Of a DNA stretch of 64,000 nt, positions 59,801 through 64,000 are shown piece after piece. Source of the stretch: Takakia lepidozioides. Lineage: Eukaryota; Streptophyta; Takakiopsida; Takakiales; Takakiaceae. The notes beneath the pieces are model-generated. The model did no database searches. It was not told the DNA's origin and saw nothing but the letters and a program-made list of their open reading frames with translations. Positions within the stretch are counted from its first letter, which is position 1. Each line of letters opens with the position of its first letter. The translations under genes and the position numbers were made by a program. The stretch spans positions 18,538,001 to 18,602,000 of the forward strand of contig CM060734.1 of the NCBI GenBank assembly GCA_030704615.1. Direction: 5' to 3'.

Positions 59801-62800
59801 CTGGGGAACTCTGGAGTGACAAAAATGTGGTTGGAATACTGTTCTTGGGTGTCCTATGTTATACTATCTGTGGACAGACCCTGCATTTTCTTTCAACTCT
59901 CCATACTGTCTTATCAGAATCACTATGTAGGGAAAGAAAGTGTTATGGACCTTGCAAACTAAAGCTCTTCTTTGATCATATCTTTACCTGGAAATGAAAC
60001 CTGTCTGCTTGTGCGCTCTGTAGGTATATTCCTCTAAGACGCTTTCATATGCCATTGGCTGTTAATGGAGGCCAGATGACTTTGGGCAGTGATATATCCT
60101 CTCCAGTGTTACATGAGGAGATTGGGCATGGGGCTTCGGGCGCCGTTGTGCGCCGTTGCACTTTTGGAACCTTTACAGCTGCAGCCAAGGTTGTTTACTT
60201 TGTACTACTTATGTCATCCTCTCTTATTCTCCACCACTCACCCTTTCTGTTGGTAGTGCTATTGCATAGGGTATTTGTCTTATCCCCTTCTGCCCTGTCT
60301 GCTGTTTTCAAGGTTCCAAAGTTGTATGGATGTAGCTTTCTTGGCTTGCGGATCGGCAGCTGATCTTTTTACTTGGAGACCGTGGGTCAGACTGCTGATT
60401 GAAATACGTCCCAGCAGGTGAGGCAACTTGAAGGAGGTGTGGAGGGCTCAGCTGGGAAGGGGCTAGAAAGCAGCTGCCTGAGCGAGCTTCGGATCCTCTG
60501 CAGTCTGCGCCAACATCCTTGTATAGTTACATTTTATGGCCATCAGTTTTCAACAGTTCCAGACAGGGGGTCGCAATTGATGATTTTTATGGAGCACATT
60601 CAAGGGGGTTCTCTCAAGGTAATCTCAACTGCTTCTTGCTTTTATAAAGATCTCTGCATGTCTGGGAGCCATGTAGTGTTTGTTCGGTTTGGCATCTACT
60701 ATCTCTGCAAATTCTTCCGTGCCATCATTTCCACTCGGGTTTATTGTTGCAGGGTTTGCAAGTATGCGGGTTATGCACTAGCTTTGCAGTGATAGCATGG
60801 ATAACATGAATCTCATCAAACTGGCACTGATGTTGCAGGGTCTGCTGCAAGAACTGGGAGAGAAGGGGCAGACATCCATGGCCCCAAAGCTGGCATGCCA
60901 GGTGGCAAGAAACGTAGCTTGCGCGCTAGCATTGTTACATTCCAAGGGAATTGTCCACAGAGACATCAAAAGCAGTAATGTGTTGGTCGACATAGATACC
61001 GAGCAAAGCTCGGATGGTGGACCAATAGTGAAGCTTTGTGATTTTGACAGTGCGGTTCCTCTACGTTCATCTGCCGCCCACACATGCTACCTGGCGCATC
61101 GAGGAGTCCCGCCAGCGGATGTGTGTGTGGGAACCCCTCGTTGGATCGCCCCTGAGGTGCTGCGGGCAATGTATGGGCGCCATCCGTATGGCTTGGTGAG
61201 CTTCAGTCTCATTACATACCCTCAAGTGTACCTTGTATTCCTTGTAGAAATTGGAGGCCGAGGTGAAGTGTTTCTGAGGGTTTCCATCTGATGGGGAGCG
61301 AGAAGTGGTGGATGAATCCAAAATCAGATGTGAGATGAAATGCATGGATGAGAGAACCTGCAGGTAGTGAATGGGTATGTCAGCATTTCCATTCGTGAGT
61401 TCTGACTGTGCTTCCTACTAGAATTTTTACTGGCTTTTGGGGAGAGCTTGATGAGTTGAGTGCCCGCTTGATTACTTTTCTACTGATTTGTTGCTATATG
61501 CAATAGGTGATCTAAAGCTGTCGAGGTGCCCTGAAGACCAGTATTTAGGATGTCGGGCTAGGATGAATACGTTGTCATCATACCGTTTGGATGCTTGCAG
61601 TGCCTAGTTACCGAAGTAAGGTTTGAGACCCCCCCTTTTTGGATGTGTTGCAGGAGGCAGACCTGTGGTCATTTGGCTGCTTGCTGGCTGAATTGCTTAC
61701 TCTCAAGGTTCCTTACGCAGGCCTCTTGGAGTCAGAGGTTCACTCTTGCATACAGGTACTGTACCTTTTCTGTAGGTGTTGGTCCTGTACATGTACTTTG
61801 CAGTAGTTTCCAAACCTGGTATGATGAGGTATTGTTTTTGTGTTTTCCTTACCATGACATAAAGAAGATGAGTGATGTGAGACAAGAAAAGGGAGAGTGA
61901 AGCAAGATAAGAAAAGGCTTAATGACAATGACAGTGTGTGATCCTCCGTTAAGAGGTAGACGTCTAGTTCTCCGCCTGGGGTCACTTATGTGGCCCAACT
62001 TCCCTTGGAGTCAAAAGACTGTCTTAAAGATGGCACTCAACATACAAGTATGTGGATTTGACCTCATGGCCATTTGCAAGGCTGTGCCCTTACCAGTGGG
62101 CCATCTGTTGGGTGCTCCCATACCTTTTAAAAATAAGGTAGAAGGGAATAGGGAAAGAGGAAAAGAATCTTACTGTTCATTTTTGGGAACATGAAGAGAA
62201 GATAGGATTGATGAAGACCAAAAAAGAAATTGGCAGCAGTGGAGAGGAAGCACGGATACTGATAGCTACAAGAAAAACTATGGAGTTCAGAAGCAGCTGT
62301 CAACTTTACTTCTACCACCTTTGGTTGACTTTGAAAAGCTGACGTGCCTTTCATGGGTGCAGATGGGTCAAAGGCCGCAGCTGCCAGCAGAACTAGATAA
62401 GCTGGTCTCGCAGCCATACAACAAGAATGAATCAGCCACAGGCACAGCGGGTGACACAGAGAATCTGAGATTGTTAGTAAGACTCTTTTATTCATGCACT
62501 GAGGCTAGCCCGCTCCAGCGACCCACTGCGAAAGAGGCATTTACAATTCTTTCAGGAGTGTTTGGACCCGCACCCAAAGCAGATGTGAATCCCGTTTTTG
62601 GAGAGGTGGTTTTGGATGACACACTGCCAGTGCTGGTAGCTGGACCAAAGCTGGTTTTGTCACTGACTGATGAAGCAGTTGAGGATCCGGCTACCCTCTC
62701 TGAACCTAATGTTCTCTGCAGTTGTGAGGTGAAGACCTGCAGTAGCTGTGAAGGAAGTAGTGCTCCTTACACAAGCAAGCTGGACACAACCGACTCTGTC

Positions 62801-62812
62801 AGTGCAAAGTAA
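50849..62812 (+). CDS. LRR-containing protein kinase, At1g04210-type
   Basis: Eleven exons: 50,849-51,522, 54,139-54,403, 57,047-57,224, 57,576-58,539, 58,913-59,357, 59,516-59,697, 60,024-60,189, 60,418-60,618, 60,839-61,195, 61,654-61,755 and 62,363-62,812. All introns are GT..AG and the total is 3,984 nt, an exact 1,327 codons plus stop. Domains in order: acidic N-terminus; LRRs ([36 protein letters not shown]); a basic block ([20 protein letters not shown]); the family-specific [14 protein letters not shown]...[11 protein letters not shown]1/CTR1-like middle domain ([32 protein letters not shown]); and kinase with GHGASGAV loop, Lys in [31 protein letters not shown] and [14 protein letters not shown]. 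The DFG Gly is Asp, as I recall also for the Arabidopsis relative. A soluble Raf-like signalling kinase without signal peptide is likely. An alternative start is the ATG at 50,864. Introns 1 and 2 are swollen by transposons. Confidence 0.9.
51773..52010 (-). mobile_element. Antisense LINE fragment in kinase intron 1
   Basis: The reverse complement matches 55,380-55,620 of the intron-2 LINE (for example GGCTGAAGACAATATCCATT versus AATCTGAAGACAGTATTCAT, and the CNCPLC-type zinc region). It is a short piece of the RT C-terminal part. Confidence 0.7.
52099..52864 (+). repeat. 766-bp tandem duplication, unit 1 (intron 1)
   Basis: Starts GCCTGAAGAAGCATAGTGAA. The next unit follows with no spacer and is almost identical, with a 2-bp deletion near the start and very few substitutions. 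Contains a tRNA-derived SINE head at about 52,629 (TGGCCCAGTGGCTACAGCAC, B-box GGTCATGGGTTCAAAGCC). Confidence 0.9.
52865..53628 (+). repeat. Tandem duplication, unit 2
   Basis: Second copy, offset 764-766 bp. The open frames repeated in both units are mirrored by the duplication and have no family signature. Confidence 0.9.
53393..53712 (+). mobile_element. Full-length SINE at the end of unit 2
   Basis: A-box-like TGGCCCAGTGGCTACAGCAC and B-box GGTCATGGGTTCAAAGCC. A body follows (GGTTGCTGGGTCAACTGGTC), ending in GGCAGTAGTCCTTCAGGGGT and GATGCCATAGTTTACGCTTG, the 3' part of the T-tailed SINE family at 22.9 kb. Unit 1 holds only the head, so the duplication breakpoint lies inside the SINE. 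Confidence 0.7.
54430..55920 (+). mobile_element. 5'-truncated LINE with open RT frame in kinase intron 2
   Basis: Coding sequence begins abruptly at [20 protein letters not shown], the middle of an RT domain. It continues with the catalytic [12 protein letters not shown] (F-A-DD), the thumb ([20 protein letters not shown]) and a C-terminal zinc block ([21 protein letters not shown]). A single frame stays open to the stop at 55,918-55,920, about 490 codons. The FADD family differs from the YVDD L1 copies at 22-25 kb. The insertion starts about 25 bp after the exon-2 donor, in the sense direction. Truncation at the 5' end is typical of target-primed insertion. It cannot be autonomous. Confidence 0.85.
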
Positions 62813-63010
62813 ACATGAGAGCTTTGTAAATCTCGATTTGGGTAGGGTGACCGAGCGCGCAAGCTTTTCTTGGTCCTTAGTACACACAGTTGCCTTCTGT
62901 TCTTAGGCCTCAAAAGTTTACCCTTTGAGTGGCCAATCATTCAGCTGAAGGGGGGCACAGCAAGAAGTCTAGATTAGGAGTGTTTTGTTGAAGGCCACAT
63001 ATTTCAGGGA
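62813..63010 (+). other. Kinase gene 3' flank
   Basis: Probable 3' UTR. No clear AATAAA was seen. The next LINE begins within about 200-250 bp. Confidence 0.35.
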
Positions 63011-64000
63011 AAGCACAGATGTTGCTCCCCTCAATATTAATCGCTCTCCTCAATATTAATCGCTCTAGATATGGCCATAGGGCTACGGCATGGCAGACTC
63101 GCTGGGATATATGCTTCAGAGCAATAGGCTCATTACAGGCCTGCACATCACAAACTACATCACTCAGCAAAGAACCCACGTTATTGATTCTATGTTTGTG
63201 GACAATATCTTCTTGATGCTTCAAGCAAACAAGCAAAATCTGGACAGTGCTGGAAACACCCTGAACTCCTTCTGCGCAGCCTCTGGCTTTAAGGTGAACT
63301 GGCACAAAACTTCTGCCTTACTGGTGGGGGACCAATCTGCCTCTATGCTCGGAGACATCCCTTCCTGGGGTACGAACTATGGTCTCAAATGGCTAGGGCC
63401 AGGGGAATCCACTACCCTTCTCGGTTACACGTTTGGCATAGATCTCTCAGATGTCCAAAGATTCAAACCTATCCTAATCAAGCTGAAGCTCAAGTTAGCT
63501 TTCTGGGGTAGTAAGCATCTTTCCATAACTGGTAGGGTCTTGGCTGCTAACCAGATACTATCCGCTGGTATCTGGTACTATGCAGCTTCCTGGCGCCCTA
63601 ACGGCTCCCAGGTTCAGGAAGTTAAGGGGCTCATCAGGAGCTTCATTTGGGGGGCTGAAAGCTCGGCGGAGAAAAAAAGGCCTCAAGTGGCCTGGATCCA
63701 AATTTGTCTTCCCAAAAAAAAGGGCGGCCTGGGAATAATTGATCTGGAAACTCAGATTTCAGCGCTTTTGGCAAAATGGATCCCAAGATTCTTGGGTCCA
63801 GAAGGAGGGTTGTGGAAGTTCCTTGTGTATGACAATATTACCCTCTCCTCTCCTTTAAAGATCACGATTTGGAAGCCATCCCTTCGATGGATAACCCAGG
63901 GTTTCAAGCTCAAATCAGAAGGATCCCAACTGTGGTCAAGCATTTGGCAAGCTTGGGGAAGGATGCGCCAGTTCCTTCAAAAGAATCCAACATCTTCATT
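63010..64000 (+). mobile_element. L1-type LINE, partial, runs off the window
   Basis: After a disturbed start the frame carries SMFVDNIFLML (the catalytic Y-x-DD region, here FVDN), CAASGFKVNWHKTSAL, YTFGIDLSD, LSITGRVLAANQILSAGIWY, and KKKGGLGIIDLETQISALLA with KWIPRF. These match the LINE at 23.2-23.9 kb block by block (LKVNWAKSVAIL, GRALAANQVLLAS, KKKVGGLGIIDPFKQILALL). The second catalytic Asp is replaced by Asn and the start is lost, so the copy is inactive. Confidence 0.8.

Overview
The window is nuclear DNA of a land plant. The supporting evidence is intron-rich genes of plant-specific families (a WOX13-clade homeobox gene and an LRR-kinase of the Arabidopsis At1g04210 type), recognisable pieces of SERK and tripeptidyl peptidase II genes, plant-type telomere motifs (CCCTAAA) and a heavy load of plant-style LINEs, SINEs, Ty3 and DNA transposons. 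The transposon-rich spacing suggests a large genome, perhaps of a seed-free plant (fern, lycophyte or bryophyte). The sequence alone does not settle the species.

Layout. 1-3.7 kb: end of a minus-strand LTR retroelement (gag plus a long repeat-rich leader/LTR). 4.5-12.9 kb: a cluster of mobile-element genes. These are a SWIM zinc-finger transposase-like gene (copy A), a GC-rich transposon end, a methyltransferase-like gene with a GTG SAM-binding motif (copy B), an array of about 11 copies of a 22-bp palindrome, and a divergent pair of paralogous genes of unknown family. 13-16.4 kb: non-coding, with a duplicated segment that carries a micro-inversion and a 645-bp element flanked by TTAA. 16.4-25.4 kb: a decayed L1-type LINE split by a 3.47-kb TIR element (17,673-21,142; 9-bp target duplication) that carries a second SWIM gene and a second methyltransferase-like fragment. 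A T-tailed SINE also sits inside the LINE. 26-29.3 kb: SERK and TPP II gene fragments next to an endonuclease-like remnant. 30-32.5 kb: SINE cluster and a telomere motif. 33.8-35.7 kb: WOX13-like gene. 37-41 kb: degenerate tandem repeats and an element with perfect 41-bp inverted ends. 41.1-48.05 kb: a near-complete but dead Ty3 retrotransposon. 48.5-50.1 kb: a foldback-like element. 50.85-62.81 kb: an apparently intact 11-exon LRR-kinase gene (1,327 codons, all splice phases consistent) whose introns hold LINE pieces, SINEs and a 765-bp tandem duplication. 63.0-64.0 kb: another LINE running off the end.

Most interesting: two loci associate a SWIM-finger transposase-like protein with a protein resembling the C-terminal part of a beta-class N4/N6 amino-methyltransferase. 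Similar end motifs link the loci, and one element has clean TIRs and a target duplication. A perfect palindrome, AAATGCGGTGCCGCATTT-like, lies in two introns of the methyltransferase-like gene and in an array just downstream. I propose a transposon family that carries its own DNA-modification gene. Both copies here are decayed.
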